Assembly: GCA_001567485.1 (NCBI GenBank)
Contig: JZRA01000104.1
Location: 1-53,575 of the forward strand
DNA from: Chloroflexi bacterium OLB13
GTDB taxonomy: Bacteria > Chloroflexota > Anaerolineae > Aggregatilineales > Phototrophicaceae
Direction of reading: 5' to 3'
DNA: 53,575 bases
Part shown: positions 9,266 to 17,995 of the stretch, in pieces
Numbering within the stretch: position 1 is the stretch's first letter
How the letters are laid out: each line of letters starts with the position of its first letter
Program-made: the position numbers and the translations under genes
The notes under the pieces: generated by a model
What the model was told of the DNA's origin: nothing
Databases searched by the model: none
Seen by the model: the letters and a program-made list of their open reading frames with translations, nothing else

Positions 9266-10332
9266 TTACGGCGTGATGCGTAAGATCGCCGCCGCTGGCC
9301 CAGCGCCTTCGGTGTTCAAGACGCCCAGCAGTATCGCGCTGTTGTCCGGCGTGAAATTGAGCGAGATTGCGAGCTGCGGGGACGGCAGCGAGACCTGCTG
9401 AATCACCGCGCCTGTGGCACGATCAAGCACGAACAGCGCGTCGGGATCGTGTGTGACAGCGGCGATGAGTGAGCCATCACGGCTGACGTCCATCATGAAT
9501 AGGCGGTCGGCGACGGTGGCGATAAGCCGATCCGTTCGCGTCTCGACATCGAACTCATGCAGTTCGCCAGAGCGCAGCATATAGACCAGCGTGTGATTGT
9601 TGGCGAATACCATGTGCGCGATCGAAAGCTGCGGGAGATCCCCCTCGCCTTCGCGTGCCGTGAACCAGTCGTGCGTCTCGATTTCCCGAATAACGATCTC
9701 GTCGAACCCGTTGGCCGCCGCATAGCGCAGACCGTCAGGCGCGAGCGCGGCCGCAATGGCGGACGTGCGCATGAGGCCCTGCGGTTCACTGAGTATGGCG
9801 CGTAGCTCGCTCTCTCGGGTGTAATGCCGGCCAGCCATGCCGACGATCGCCCCGGATGTCACATCCATGAACAGCAGCAGCGGCTGTGTGCCACTTGTCA
9901 GCAAGGTCAGCGTTTGTCCGTCTGGCAGGAATCCGAGAGTTCGTGCGTTCATGTGAAGCGTGGCGTGCGTATCGCGCAGCGACCAGTCGGCCGTATTCCA
10001 GAGGGCGACGTCGCCGTTCGCGTGGACGACAGCTAGAAGGGCGCCGTCGGCGTTGAACGCGACCGAGGTTGCCAGATCGACCGGGCCGTCAAGCGCGGTG
10101 ACGACCGAATTGTCGCTCATGTCGATGATCGTCATGCCGTTAGACAAATCCATGTTGGCGATCATAGCAGCGCGCGCGCAGTGAATGCGACCGCGACGGC
10201 TCCATCGGGTGAGGGGACGACCTGCGATCCGTAGCCTTCGACGGGCAGCGGCGTGAATTCAGGCTGGGCGGAGACGGGAACGGACGCCAAAACGAAGCAG
10301 AACAGAAGGGCGATGACCGTGCGCGGTGACAT
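9266..10332 (-). CDS. Secreted WD40-like repeat protein, frameshifted near the N-terminus
   Basis: The ATG at 10332 opens a frame with a clear signal peptide (MSPRTVIALLFCFVLASVPVSA) that ends at TGA 10162-10164 after 56 codons. The rest (9266-10165) continues in another frame as about 299 residues of beta-propeller repeats with SPDG/NADG and DVALWN patterns. The N-terminal piece ends inside a typical first repeat (VVPSPDGAVAVAFTARA), and the downstream frame continues it naturally. One added base or two removed in the GC dinucleotide tract at 10169-10179 restores a 355-residue protein. A sequence error is more likely than two coupled genes, although the ATGA overlap would allow re-initiation. 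It resembles the WD40-like gene at 44660-45790 in design. Function unknown. Confidence 0.75.
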
Positions 10333-10419
10333 GGAGGGCCTCAGTCGCGTTTGTACTTGATAGATATGGCTTACGTTAGCACAACTCTGAATCTGGTGCT
10401 GAATCGGCCACGACTTCGC

Positions 10420-10448
10420 TTTACGGCAGTACGCCCATGCGCTATAAT
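10420..10448 (+). promoter_or_regulatory. Sigma70-type promoter of the nuo operon
   Basis: TTTACG (10420-10425), 17 bases, then a perfect TATAAT (10443-10448). It lies about 120 bases before nuoA and leaves a leader of roughly 110 bases. It is the best-looking promoter in the window. The spacer from 10333 holds no gene. Confidence 0.75.
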
Positions 10449-10566
10449 CTGGCCCATTCGAGGCAGGAATTTAACCGGATGTCAATTTGACAAGCTATCC
10501 CGGTTATGTTAATCTCGCCGCGGGTAATTGTGCGAAATTGAACAAACGAAATTCGGGGGCTAGCCG

Positions 10567-10926
10567 ATGGCTCTACAGCAATTTGCGCCCATCGCCGTGA
10601 TGATCGTTATGGCGGTCGCTTTGACGTTTATCATTCTGGTCATCTCGCGCATCTTTGGCCCGTATCGGCCGACCTCGCGCAAGAATGCGCCGTACGAGTC
10701 CGGCATGAAGCCGATCGGCCCCGGCACGCGCCGTATGCCGGTAAAGTTCTACCTTGTCGCCGTCTTGTTTATCTTGTTCGACATCGAAGTGATCTTTTTC
10801 CTTCCCTATGCCGTTGTCCTCCGTGACCTCGGCATTTACGGATTGGTGACGATGGGGCTGTTCTTGTTCATCCTTACGGTCGGCCTTGTATACGAGTGGA
10901 AGAAGGGCGCGCTGGAATGGGAGTAA
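10567..10926 (+). CDS. nuoA: NADH-quinone oxidoreductase subunit A
   Basis: Small membrane subunit of complex I, 119 residues with three transmembrane helices. It has the conserved loop [24 protein letters not shown] and the third-helix region [14 protein letters not shown], with the Asp-Ile-Glu that lies near the quinone-site loops of NuoH and NuoD. It is the first gene of a complete nuo operon. Its last ten bases overlap the start of nuoB, so the two are translationally coupled. Confidence 0.96.
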   Translation: MALQQFAPIAVMIVMAVALTFIILVISRIFGPYRPTSRKNAPYESGMKPIGPGTRRMPVKFYLVAVLFILFDIEVIFFLPYAVVLRDLGIYGLVTMGLFLFILTVGLVYEWKKGALEWE

Positions 10927-11402
10927 CACCAAAGCTCGGTAACCTCGGCGTTGTTACGACGACGCTTGAAACGGCGATTAACTGGGCGCGCACTGGCGCG
11001 ACGTGGCCGCTGTTGTTCGGCCTCGCGTGCTGCGCGATTGAATATATGAGCACCCAAGCGGGACGCTACGATCTGGCCCGTTTTGGCATGGAGCTGAACC
11101 GCGCGAGTCCGCGTCAGGCCGACTTGATGATTGTCGCCGGCCGCGTGACGCGCAAGATGGCCCCGGTCGTCCGTACCCTGTACGATCAGATGACGAACCC
11201 CAAGTGGGTTATCAGCATGGGGGACTGCGCCTCCTGCGGCGGCGTCTACAATAACTATGCCGTCGTTCAGGGTGTGGACGAGGTGATCCCCGTTGATGTG
11301 TACGTGGCTGGATGTCCGCCGCGGCCTGAGCAGTTGATGCACGGCATTCTGACGCTGCACGAGAAGATCAAGGGCGAGCGGATTCAGGGGTGGGCGAACT
11401 AA
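10917..11402 (+). CDS. nuoB: NADH-quinone oxidoreductase subunit B
   Basis: Peripheral-arm subunit that holds cluster N2, the last iron-sulfur cluster before quinone. 161 residues from ATG 10917; the frame is open further upstream but only this ATG gives the family N-terminus. The N2 ligands are visible: the tandem Cys in [12 protein letters not shown], the Cys in GDCASCGG, and the one in [11 protein letters not shown]. The ATG overlaps the nuoA stop, and the stop TAA overlaps the nuoC ATG by one base (TAATG). Confidence 0.96.
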   Translation: MGVTPKLGNLGVVTTTLETAINWARTGATWPLLFGLACCAIEYMSTQAGRYDLARFGMELNRASPRQADLMIVAGRVTRKMAPVVRTLYDQMTNPKWVISMGDCASCGGVYNNYAVVQGVDEVIPVDVYVAGCPPRPEQLMHGILTLHEKIKGERIQGWAN

Positions 11403-11950
11403 TGGTTGCGATCGATCCTGTCAAGAATCCTGCTGATGTGCTGAAGGCCACACTGCCCGGCGCTGTTCAGGACGTGGTCGAGTTTGCCGGCGAAACGACA
11501 CTGGTTGTCGACCCCAAGCAGATCATCCCGGTGATGCGGGTGCTGCGCGATACGCCGGGCCTGATCTTCAACTTCATGAGCGATGTGAGCGCGGTGGACT
11601 ACTGGGAACCGGGCGGTGTATACGACCGGCCGGGGCGTTTTGCCGTCTCTTATCACCTGTATTCGATGCTCTACAACGTGCGTCTGCGCGTAAAGGTCTA
11701 CCTCGACGAAGACGAGCCTGAGGTCGAGACGGTCTGTGGCATTTGGCCGGCGGCGAACTGGCTCGAACGCGAGGCGATGGACTTGATGGGCATCACCTTC
11801 TTGAACCATCCCGATCCGCGGCGGCTGTTGATGCCGGACGACTGGAACGGCCACCCGCACCGGCGTGATACCCCGCTGGGTTACGAGATTGTCCAGTTCT
11901 CGTTCAACGCCGATGAGATCATGAAGCACAAGCCGTTCGTCGAAGAGTAA
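11402..11950 (+). CDS. nuoC: NADH-quinone oxidoreductase subunit C
   Basis: 182 residues from ATG 11402, which shares one base with the nuoB stop. It is the 30-kDa-type subunit of the peripheral arm. Typical motifs are FNFMSDVSAVDYW, the central RLRVKVYLDED, the signature WPAANWLEREAMDLMGITF, and HPDPRRLLMPDDWNGHPHRRD. NuoC and NuoD are separate proteins here, not fused as in E. coli. Confidence 0.95.
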   Translation: MVAIDPVKNPADVLKATLPGAVQDVVEFAGETTLVVDPKQIIPVMRVLRDTPGLIFNFMSDVSAVDYWEPGGVYDRPGRFAVSYHLYSMLYNVRLRVKVYLDEDEPEVETVCGIWPAANWLEREAMDLMGITFLNHPDPRRLLMPDDWNGHPHRRDTPLGYEIVQFSFNADEIMKHKPFVEE

Positions 11951-11964
11951 GTTGAGAGGCTACT

Positions 11965-13227
11965 ATGACTGATAAAGCGGCTTTGGACTCAGCGATCACC
12001 GAGTGGGCTGGGAGCCTCGACGACGTCAAGAATCTAGTCTCTGAGCGCGCTCTTACGGGTGAGACGATGCTGCTCAACATGGGGCCGCATCACCCGTCCA
12101 CGCACGGCGTACTGCGCCTGCTGCTGGAGCTTGACGGCGAGGAGATCATCACCTGCCTGCCGGATATCGGCTTTCTACACACAGGTATTGAGAAGACGAT
12201 CGAGAGCAAGACATACGAGAAGGGCGTCCCCTGCACCGACCGGATGGACTACCTGTCGCCGATGTCCAATAACGCCGTCTTCTGCATGGCGATTGAGAAA
12301 CTGGCCGACATAGACGTTCCCGAACGCGCGCAGGTGATCCGCGTGATCTGCCTTGAACTGTCGCGTATCGCAAGCCATCTGGTTTGGCTCGGCACACACG
12401 CCATCGACCTCGGCGCGATGAGCGTGTTCCTGTACTGCTTCCGCGAGCGCGAGAAGATCCTCGATATGTTCGAGATGATCTCCGGCCAGCGGATGATGGG
12501 CAGCTATCTACGCCCCGGCGGCGTGTGGCGCGACCTCACGGCGGACTTCTTGCCGGCGCTTGAGGTGTTCCTTGACGACTTTATGCGCCGGGTGGATGAC
12601 TACGAAAAACTGCTTACCGCCAACCCGCTGTGGGTAGATCGCACGCAGGGCATCGGTGTGATCGAACCGGATGTCGCGCTGGCATGGGGCCTGAGCGGCG
12701 CGAGCCTGCGCGGCAGCGGCGTCAATTGGGACATCCGCAAGGCGATGCCCTACAGCGGCTACGAGCAGTACGACTTCAACGTGCCGTTGGGCGAGCATGG
12801 CGACGTGTTCGACCGGTACTACTGCCGCATCCGGGAACTGCGCGAGAGCCACAAGATCCTGCGGCAGGCTGTCAAGCGGCTGCCGTCCGCTGGCGGCGGG
12901 TTCCGCACGGATAACCGCAAGTTCGCGCCGCCCCCACGGGCTGAACTCGGCCAGAGCATGGAAGCGGTCATTCACCACTTCAAGCTGTGGACGGAAGGCT
13001 TCCCCGCGCCGGATCAGGAAGTGTACGTCGCCATCGAAAGCCCACGCGGCGAGATCGGCTGCTACCTGCACGGCACCGGTGGCAACAAGCCGCGCCGCGT
13101 ACATTTCAAGACCCCGTCGTTCATGCACATTCAGGCGATTCCTGAGATGTCGCGCAACCACATGATTGCCGACCTTGTGGCGATTGTCGGCAGCATTGAC
13201 TGTGTTCTGGGCGATTGCGACCGCTAA
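11965..13227 (+). CDS. nuoD: NADH-quinone oxidoreductase subunit D
   Basis: 49-kDa-type subunit that forms the quinone pocket with NuoB. 420 residues, starting at ATG 11965 after GAGAGG. Visible motifs are NMGPHHPSTHGVLRL (with the quinone-headgroup His), IGFLHTGIEKTIESK, MDYLSPMSNNAVF (with the conserved Tyr), and GEIGCYLHGTGGNKPRRV. The C-terminus reads GSIDCVLGDCDR, where most relatives have a D-P-x-x-G-E-x-D-R ending, a mild variation that keeps the terminal Asp-Arg. Confidence 0.96.
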   Translation: MTDKAALDSAITEWAGSLDDVKNLVSERALTGETMLLNMGPHHPSTHGVLRLLLELDGEEIITCLPDIGFLHTGIEKTIESKTYEKGVPCTDRMDYLSPMSNNAVFCMAIEKLADIDVPERAQVIRVICLELSRIASHLVWLGTHAIDLGAMSVFLYCFREREKILDMFEMISGQRMMGSYLRPGGVWRDLTADFLPALEVFLDDFMRRVDDYEKLLTANPLWVDRTQGIGVIEPDVALAWGLSGASLRGSGVNWDIRKAMPYSGYEQYDFNVPLGEHGDVFDRYYCRIRELRESHKILRQAVKRLPSAGGGFRTDNRKFAPPPRAELGQSMEAVIHHFKLWTEGFPAPDQEVYVAIESPRGEIGCYLHGTGGNKPRRVHFKTPSFMHIQAIPEMSRNHMIADLVAIVGSIDCVLGDCDR

Positions 13228-13247
13228 CCTGAGGAGATCGACTGCCG

Positions 13248-13748
13248 ATGAATACGCTGCAAGAAAAGTACGCAGACCGCATCGAGACGACGCTTGCGAA
13301 GTATCCGGACAAGCGCTCTGCGGTGATGGCACTGCTGTACATCGCGCAGGAAGAGTATGGTTGGGTCAGCCCTGAAGGAATTCAGGATGTCGCCGAGGTG
13401 TGCGACATGGATCCGACACAGGTTAAGTCCATCGCCGGCTTCTACACGATGTATTCTGAGCGGCCAAAGGGGCGTTTCTGGCTGCAAGTCTGCACCGATC
13501 TGCCGTGCGCGCTGAAGGGCGCCGAGAAGTTCCATCACGACCTCAAGGAGTATCTTGGAGTCGATGAGGGCGGCACGTCCGAGGACGGCATGTTCACGGT
13601 CGAGCATGTCATGTGCCTTGCCGCCTGCGATAAGGCTCCGCTGCTCCAGTGCAATTTTCACAACTATGAGCACCTCGACATGGAAAAGATGAAGGTGCTC
13701 TTGGATCAATGGCGGGCCGAAGTCAACGCGCAAGTGAACAAGTCGTAA
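13248..13748 (+). CDS. nuoE: NADH-quinone oxidoreductase subunit E
   Basis: 24-kDa-type subunit with a thioredoxin-like fold holding cluster N1a. 166 residues. An N-terminal helical part (DKRSAVMALLYIAQEEYGWV) precedes the 2Fe-2S ligands: C-x4-C in CTDLPC and C-x3-C in CLAAC. GAGGAGA stands about 14 bases before the start. It pairs with NuoF, encoded 24 bases downstream. Confidence 0.95.
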   Translation: MNTLQEKYADRIETTLAKYPDKRSAVMALLYIAQEEYGWVSPEGIQDVAEVCDMDPTQVKSIAGFYTMYSERPKGRFWLQVCTDLPCALKGAEKFHHDLKEYLGVDEGGTSEDGMFTVEHVMCLAACDKAPLLQCNFHNYEHLDMEKMKVLLDQWRAEVNAQVNKS

Positions 13749-13772
13749 CGCAAGTCAAAGTAAAGGTGCGCG

Positions 13773-15122
13773 ATGAGTCTCAACATCATCTTCCGTGAGA
13801 AGGACATCCCGAACATCCGGGAGTTCGATGTTTACAGCAAGAACGGCGGGTATGAGGCGCTCAAGAAGGCGCTGTCTCAAACCCGCAAACAGGTGATCGA
13901 CGAGGTCAAGGCGTCCAACCTGCGTGGGCGCGGTGGCGCGGGCTTTCCCACGGGGGTGAAGTGGAGCTTCATCCCGCAGGACAACCCGATCAACTATGTT
14001 GTCGTCAACGCGGACGAGAGCGAGACCGGGACGTTCAAAGACCGTCAGATCATGGAGAACAACCCGCACCAGATGATCGAGGGCGCGCTAATTTGCGCTT
14101 ACGCGATCAAGGCGGCGGCGGTGTACATCTATCTGCGCGGCGAGTTTTGGGACGTCGCGCATGCGCTGGACGCTGAGATCGCACGGGCGCGCAAGGCGGG
14201 GTTGTTTGGCCCCAACGGCAAGTTGAAGGACGCCGACGGCAACCCGTTTAAGGTGGACATCTTTACCCATCTCGGCGCCGGCGCCTATATCTGCGGTGAG
14301 GAAACCGCGCTGCTCAACAGCATCGAAGGCAAGTTGGGCCAACCGCGCGTGCGTCCGCCGTTCCCCGCCAACAAGGGCGGCGGCCTATACAACGAGCCGA
14401 CGGTTGTCAACAACGTCGAGACGCTTGCCAACGTCCCGTGGATTATCAACAACGGGGCAGAGGAGTACAAGAAGATCGGCGTTGGCTCAAGCTCTGGAAC
14501 GAAGATCTTCTGCTTGAGCGGACACGTCAAGAATCCGGGCAACTATGAGCTGCCGTTCGGCGTCACATTCCGCCAGCTGCTGTACGATTACGGCGGCGGC
14601 CCGCTGAATGGCGGGGAGTTCAAGGCGATTCTGCCCTCCGGCGGATCCGGCCCGATCCTGCGCGTGACCGACGAAGTACTCGATACGCCGCTTACGTACG
14701 ACGACCTGCGCAAATTCAACTCGATCCTCGGCTCGGCGTCAGTGATCGTGATGGACGATACGGTGGATATCGTGTGGGTTGCCTCGAAGGTCACCAAGTT
14801 CTTCAAGCACGAGAGCTGTGGCAAATGCACACCGTGCCGCGAGGGGACGTACTGGCTCGACAAAGTCCTCGACCGCATCCTCGCCGGTGGAGGCAAAGAG
14901 TCGGATGTCGACCTGATTATGAGCGTGGCGAAGAACATGCAGCCGACGACGCTTTGCGCCTTTGGCGAGTTCGCCGCGAACCCGACCATCTGGACGATCA
15001 ACGTCTTCCCGGAAGAATTCAAGGCATGGGTGGACGGGAGCAAGAAACCGGCTGAGGAAAAGGCCGTTGCGCGCCCGGCTCGTGAGCGCGTCGCGGCCGC
15101 CGCGGCGCCCGCTGGCGACTAG
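13773..15122 (+). CDS. nuoF: NADH-quinone oxidoreductase subunit F
   Basis: 51-kDa-type subunit where NADH reduces FMN. 449 residues. It shows the FMN/NADH-binding GRGGAGFPTGVKWSF, NADESETGTFKDR and GAGAYICGEETALLNSIEG motifs, the SLBB-type middle region, and the N3 4Fe-4S ligands in ESCGKCTPCREGTYW with the fourth Cys in TTLCAFGEFA. The C-terminus has a short Ala/Arg-rich tail (about 430-449). A small TPR protein rather than nuoG follows directly. Confidence 0.96.
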   Translation: MSLNIIFREKDIPNIREFDVYSKNGGYEALKKALSQTRKQVIDEVKASNLRGRGGAGFPTGVKWSFIPQDNPINYVVVNADESETGTFKDRQIMENNPHQMIEGALICAYAIKAAAVYIYLRGEFWDVAHALDAEIARARKAGLFGPNGKLKDADGNPFKVDIFTHLGAGAYICGEETALLNSIEGKLGQPRVRPPFPANKGGGLYNEPTVVNNVETLANVPWIINNGAEEYKKIGVGSSSGTKIFCLSGHVKNPGNYELPFGVTFRQLLYDYGGGPLNGGEFKAILPSGGSGPILRVTDEVLDTPLTYDDLRKFNSILGSASVIVMDDTVDIVWVASKVTKFFKHESCGKCTPCREGTYWLDKVLDRILAGGGKESDVDLIMSVAKNMQPTTLCAFGEFAANPTIWTINVFPEEFKAWVDGSKKPAEEKAVARPARERVAAAAAPAGD

Positions 15123-15130
15123 GCTTGACC

Positions 15131-15481
15131 ATGTCCGGCCCGTCGCTGGGGCAGCGCCTGCGGGGTTGGATCGCTCCAACCCGCGCCGAACGCCAACGAG
15201 AACTCGTCGGCCGGATCGAGGCGCTAACGCGAGCGATGGGAACAGATGCCAACGCCGCGGTGCTGTGGGTCAGCCGTGGCGAAGCGCTGCTCGAACTTGG
15301 GCGCGCGCGAGAAGCTGCCAGCGACTTTCAACGTGCGCTAACGCTGGCGGATGAGGACTTAAGCACGGAATCTTGGGGAGTGATCGCACAGGCAGTTCGC
15401 GACCGCGCCCTGTTGGGACTCGGGCAGGCAGCAGCGTTGACGCGGACTGCCCGCGCACGGCAGAGTATGGTAAAGGGTTGA
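15131..15481 (+). CDS. Small TPR-like protein inserted between nuoF and nuoG
   Basis: 116 residues from ATG 15131; a TTG six bases upstream is in frame but unlikely. The central part, about 32-85, reads as two helix-turn-helix TPR-like units (AAVLWVSRGEALLELGRAREA, then DFQRALTLADEDL). The N-terminus is basic (RLRGWIAPTRAERQRE). It has no cofactor motif and no membrane segment. It lies 8 bases after nuoF and 7 bases before nuoG in the same strand, so it is made with the NADH module. A role as an assembly or stability factor is an inference from position. It is not one of the 14 core subunits. Confidence 0.75.
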   Translation: MSGPSLGQRLRGWIAPTRAERQRELVGRIEALTRAMGTDANAAVLWVSRGEALLELGRAREAASDFQRALTLADEDLSTESWGVIAQAVRDRALLGLGQAAALTRTARARQSMVKG

Positions 15482-15488
15482 TCCGCCG

Positions 15489-17981
15489 ATGGCAGAACAG
15501 AAACTCGTCACGATCACAATTGACGGCAAGGCCTATCAGGTGCCGGCCGGTGAAAACCTAGTCGATGCGGCTAGAAACCATGCAGACAACCAGATTCCGG
15601 TGTTCTGCTACCATCCGAAGATGGCGCCGGTGGGGATGTGCCGCATGTGCCTTGTCGAGATGGGCACCCCTGAGCGCGACCCCAACACCCGTGAGATCGT
15701 TCACGACGAAGACGGCAACGTCAAGGTGCGGTGGATGCCCAAGCTCCAGACCGCCTGTACGCAGACCGTCAGCGATGGCATGTACATCCGCACGACGACC
15801 GATCAGGTCGCGGATGCGCGCAACAACGTGTTGGAATTCCTGCTCACCAGCCACCCGCTGGACTGCCCGGTCTGCGATAAGGGCGGCGAATGCGCGCTGC
15901 AAGACCTGACTATGGCCCACGGCCCCGGCAAAACGCGCATGGTCTTCAGCGAGAAGATGCATCTGGACAAGATTGTCCCGCTGGGTGATCTCATCGTTCT
16001 GGATGAGGAACGCTGCATCCAATGTGCGCGCTGCATCCGCTTCCAAGACGAGATCGTGGGGGACGATGTGCTGGCCTTCCATGAGCGCGGGCGCACGCTT
16101 CGGATCATCACCAAGAGCGATCCGGGTTTCGATACCTATTTCAGCGGCAACACGACTGACATTTGTCCGGTTGGCGCGCTGACGACCGTGGACTTCCGCT
16201 TTGGCGCGCGGCCGTGGGAGATGACGTCGGTGCCGAGCATCGACCCGTGGGACGCAGCGGGCAGCAACATCAGCCTTGACATGCGCCTTGACCGTGACTT
16301 TGGCGGCCGCGCCATGATTAAGCGCGTGATGCCGCGCCAGAACGAGTGGGTGAACGAAATCTGGATCAGCGACAAGGTGCGGTTCGGACATCATTTCACC
16401 CGCGCCGAGGAACGGATTTGCGCGCCTCTGCTGCGCAATAACGGCAACCTGAACGAGGTGAGCTGGACGGAAGCGCTCGATACGGTCGCTGGCGTGCTCA
16501 AGGCTGCCAATGGCGATATCGGCCTGATCGTCGGCAGCGGCGCCAGCAACGAAGACCTGTGGGCGCTGCGGCAGGTTGTCAACGGGCTGGGCAGCGAACG
16601 GCTCGGCGCGTGGCCGGTGACGCACACCGGCGGCGAGCTGATCGCGCAGGTCGGCGTCGGCAAGGGCACGAACCTCGGCAAGCTCGGCAAGGGGGACGTC
16701 GTGCTGATCGTCGCCAGTGACATCGAAGAAGAGGTGCCTATCTGGCGTCTGCGCATCAAGCAAGCGCACGACCGTGGGGCAGCTGTGATCGTCGCAAATG
16801 CGCGCAAGACTCGCATGGACGATTTCGCGTCGCACACCTTCCGCTATGAAGCAGGCAAGGCGGCGCATTGGCTTGCCGACCTCAAGAAATCCGCGCCCGA
16901 AGCGGCTGAAGCAGTCAAATCGGCGGCGAACCTGATCATTTTGACTGGCGCTGAGGGGCTTACGCTGGAGGGACACGCCGCCCTTATGCAAGCTGCGGCG
17001 AACCTGCTGATCGAGACCGGTCATGTCGGCAAGCCCAATAACGGCCTGCTGTCTACGTTCCCCGGCGCGAACGGCGTCGGCCAGTACTACCTCGGCTACA
17101 CGCCGGAGCAGTCGGTGGCGATGGCCGCCAAGCCGCCGAAAGTCCTGTTGGTCGCGCAGGCCGATATGCTCGCCGATGACCCGTCTGTAGCCGCGTGGCT
17201 CGATAAGGTCGAGACGATCATCAGCTTCAGCATGCTGCCTGACGGCATCACGGCGAAGTTCGCAAAGGTCGTGCTGCCCATTCAGAGCTTCGCCGAACGT
17301 GATGGCACGTTTACCAATGGCGAACGGCGCGTACAGCGGTTCTATACCGCGCAAGGCCCGATGGGCTGGTCGCTCCCCCTTTGGCAGATCGCGAACCGCT
17401 TGGGCGAGAAGCTCGGTCAGGGTAAAGCGAAGTTGTCTGCCGCTGCGGTGATGAAAGAAATCGCCGCTTCAGTACCGGCATTTGAAGGCATGGACTACCG
17501 CGCGCTGAGCAAGGTCGAGAAGCAGTATCCGGATGTTGGCGGGGCGTCGGACAGCTATTACTACAGCGGGACAGCTTGCAAGAATACGGGCGGCCTCGGC
17601 GTCGTGATACCGACCGCGGCCGACAAGGGCGAAACGGTGAAGGCGGGTGAAGTGAAGCTGCCCGCTGTGCCGAAGGCCGGCAAGGGCGAGTTCGTCATCA
17701 TCCCATCGACCCGCCTGTACAACCGTGAGGCGCAGTTCAAGCTGAGCACGGTGGTGCATCCGCGCGTCATGGTTCCCTTCGCCGAGATCAACAGCGCCGA
17801 TGCCGCGAAACTGGGAATCACCAGCGGCGATGTCGTGCAGATCAGCGCCAACGGGGGCAGTGTCCGTGTCCGCGCGAATGTCAACGGTGGCGCGCCGGAA
17901 GGCAGTGTTGTGCTGCCGCGCCACCTGACCGACGAACCTGTCCCAATGGCGATCACCGTGGGTCAGGTCAGCAAGGTCTAA
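15489..17981 (+). CDS. nuoG: NADH-quinone oxidoreductase subunit G
   Basis: Largest peripheral-arm subunit, 830 residues. The N-terminal 2Fe-2S domain has CYHPKMAPVGMCRMC and a fourth Cys near residue 82. The His-ligated cluster segment reads HPLDCPVCDKGGECALQD. Two further 4Fe-4S sets follow: CIQCARCIRFQDE, and CPVGALT as the last ligand. The rest is a molybdopterin-oxidoreductase-like domain without an obvious cofactor ligand, ending in a molydop-binding beta domain (VVHPRVMVPFAEINSADAAK onward). It transfers electrons from NuoEF towards NuoI and NuoB. Confidence 0.95.
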   Translation: MAEQKLVTITIDGKAYQVPAGENLVDAARNHADNQIPVFCYHPKMAPVGMCRMCLVEMGTPERDPNTREIVHDEDGNVKVRWMPKLQTACTQTVSDGMYIRTTTDQVADARNNVLEFLLTSHPLDCPVCDKGGECALQDLTMAHGPGKTRMVFSEKMHLDKIVPLGDLIVLDEERCIQCARCIRFQDEIVGDDVLAFHERGRTLRIITKSDPGFDTYFSGNTTDICPVGALTTVDFRFGARPWEMTSVPSIDPWDAAGSNISLDMRLDRDFGGRAMIKRVMPRQNEWVNEIWISDKVRFGHHFTRAEERICAPLLRNNGNLNEVSWTEALDTVAGVLKAANGDIGLIVGSGASNEDLWALRQVVNGLGSERLGAWPVTHTGGELIAQVGVGKGTNLGKLGKGDVVLIVASDIEEEVPIWRLRIKQAHDRGAAVIVANARKTRMDDFASHTFRYEAGKAAHWLADLKKSAPEAAEAVKSAANLIILTGAEGLTLEGHAALMQAAANLLIETGHVGKPNNGLLSTFPGANGVGQYYLGYTPEQSVAMAAKPPKVLLVAQADMLADDPSVAAWLDKVETIISFSMLPDGITAKFAKVVLPIQSFAERDGTFTNGERRVQRFYTAQGPMGWSLPLWQIANRLGEKLGQGKAKLSAAAVMKEIAASVPAFEGMDYRALSKVEKQYPDVGGASDSYYYSGTACKNTGGLGVVIPTAADKGETVKAGEVKLPAVPKAGKGEFVIIPSTRLYNREAQFKLSTVVHPRVMVPFAEINSADAAKLGITSGDVVQISANGGSVRVRANVNGGAPEGSVVLPRHLTDEPVPMAITVGQVSKV

Positions 17982-17995
17982 GAGGAGACGGTTTG

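Noticed and set aside
15558..17354. A 598-codon open frame on the minus strand opposite nuoG
   Set aside because: It lies wholly inside nuoG, has an Arg/His/Asp-rich composition typical of antisense frames in GC-rich genes, and shows no family motif.
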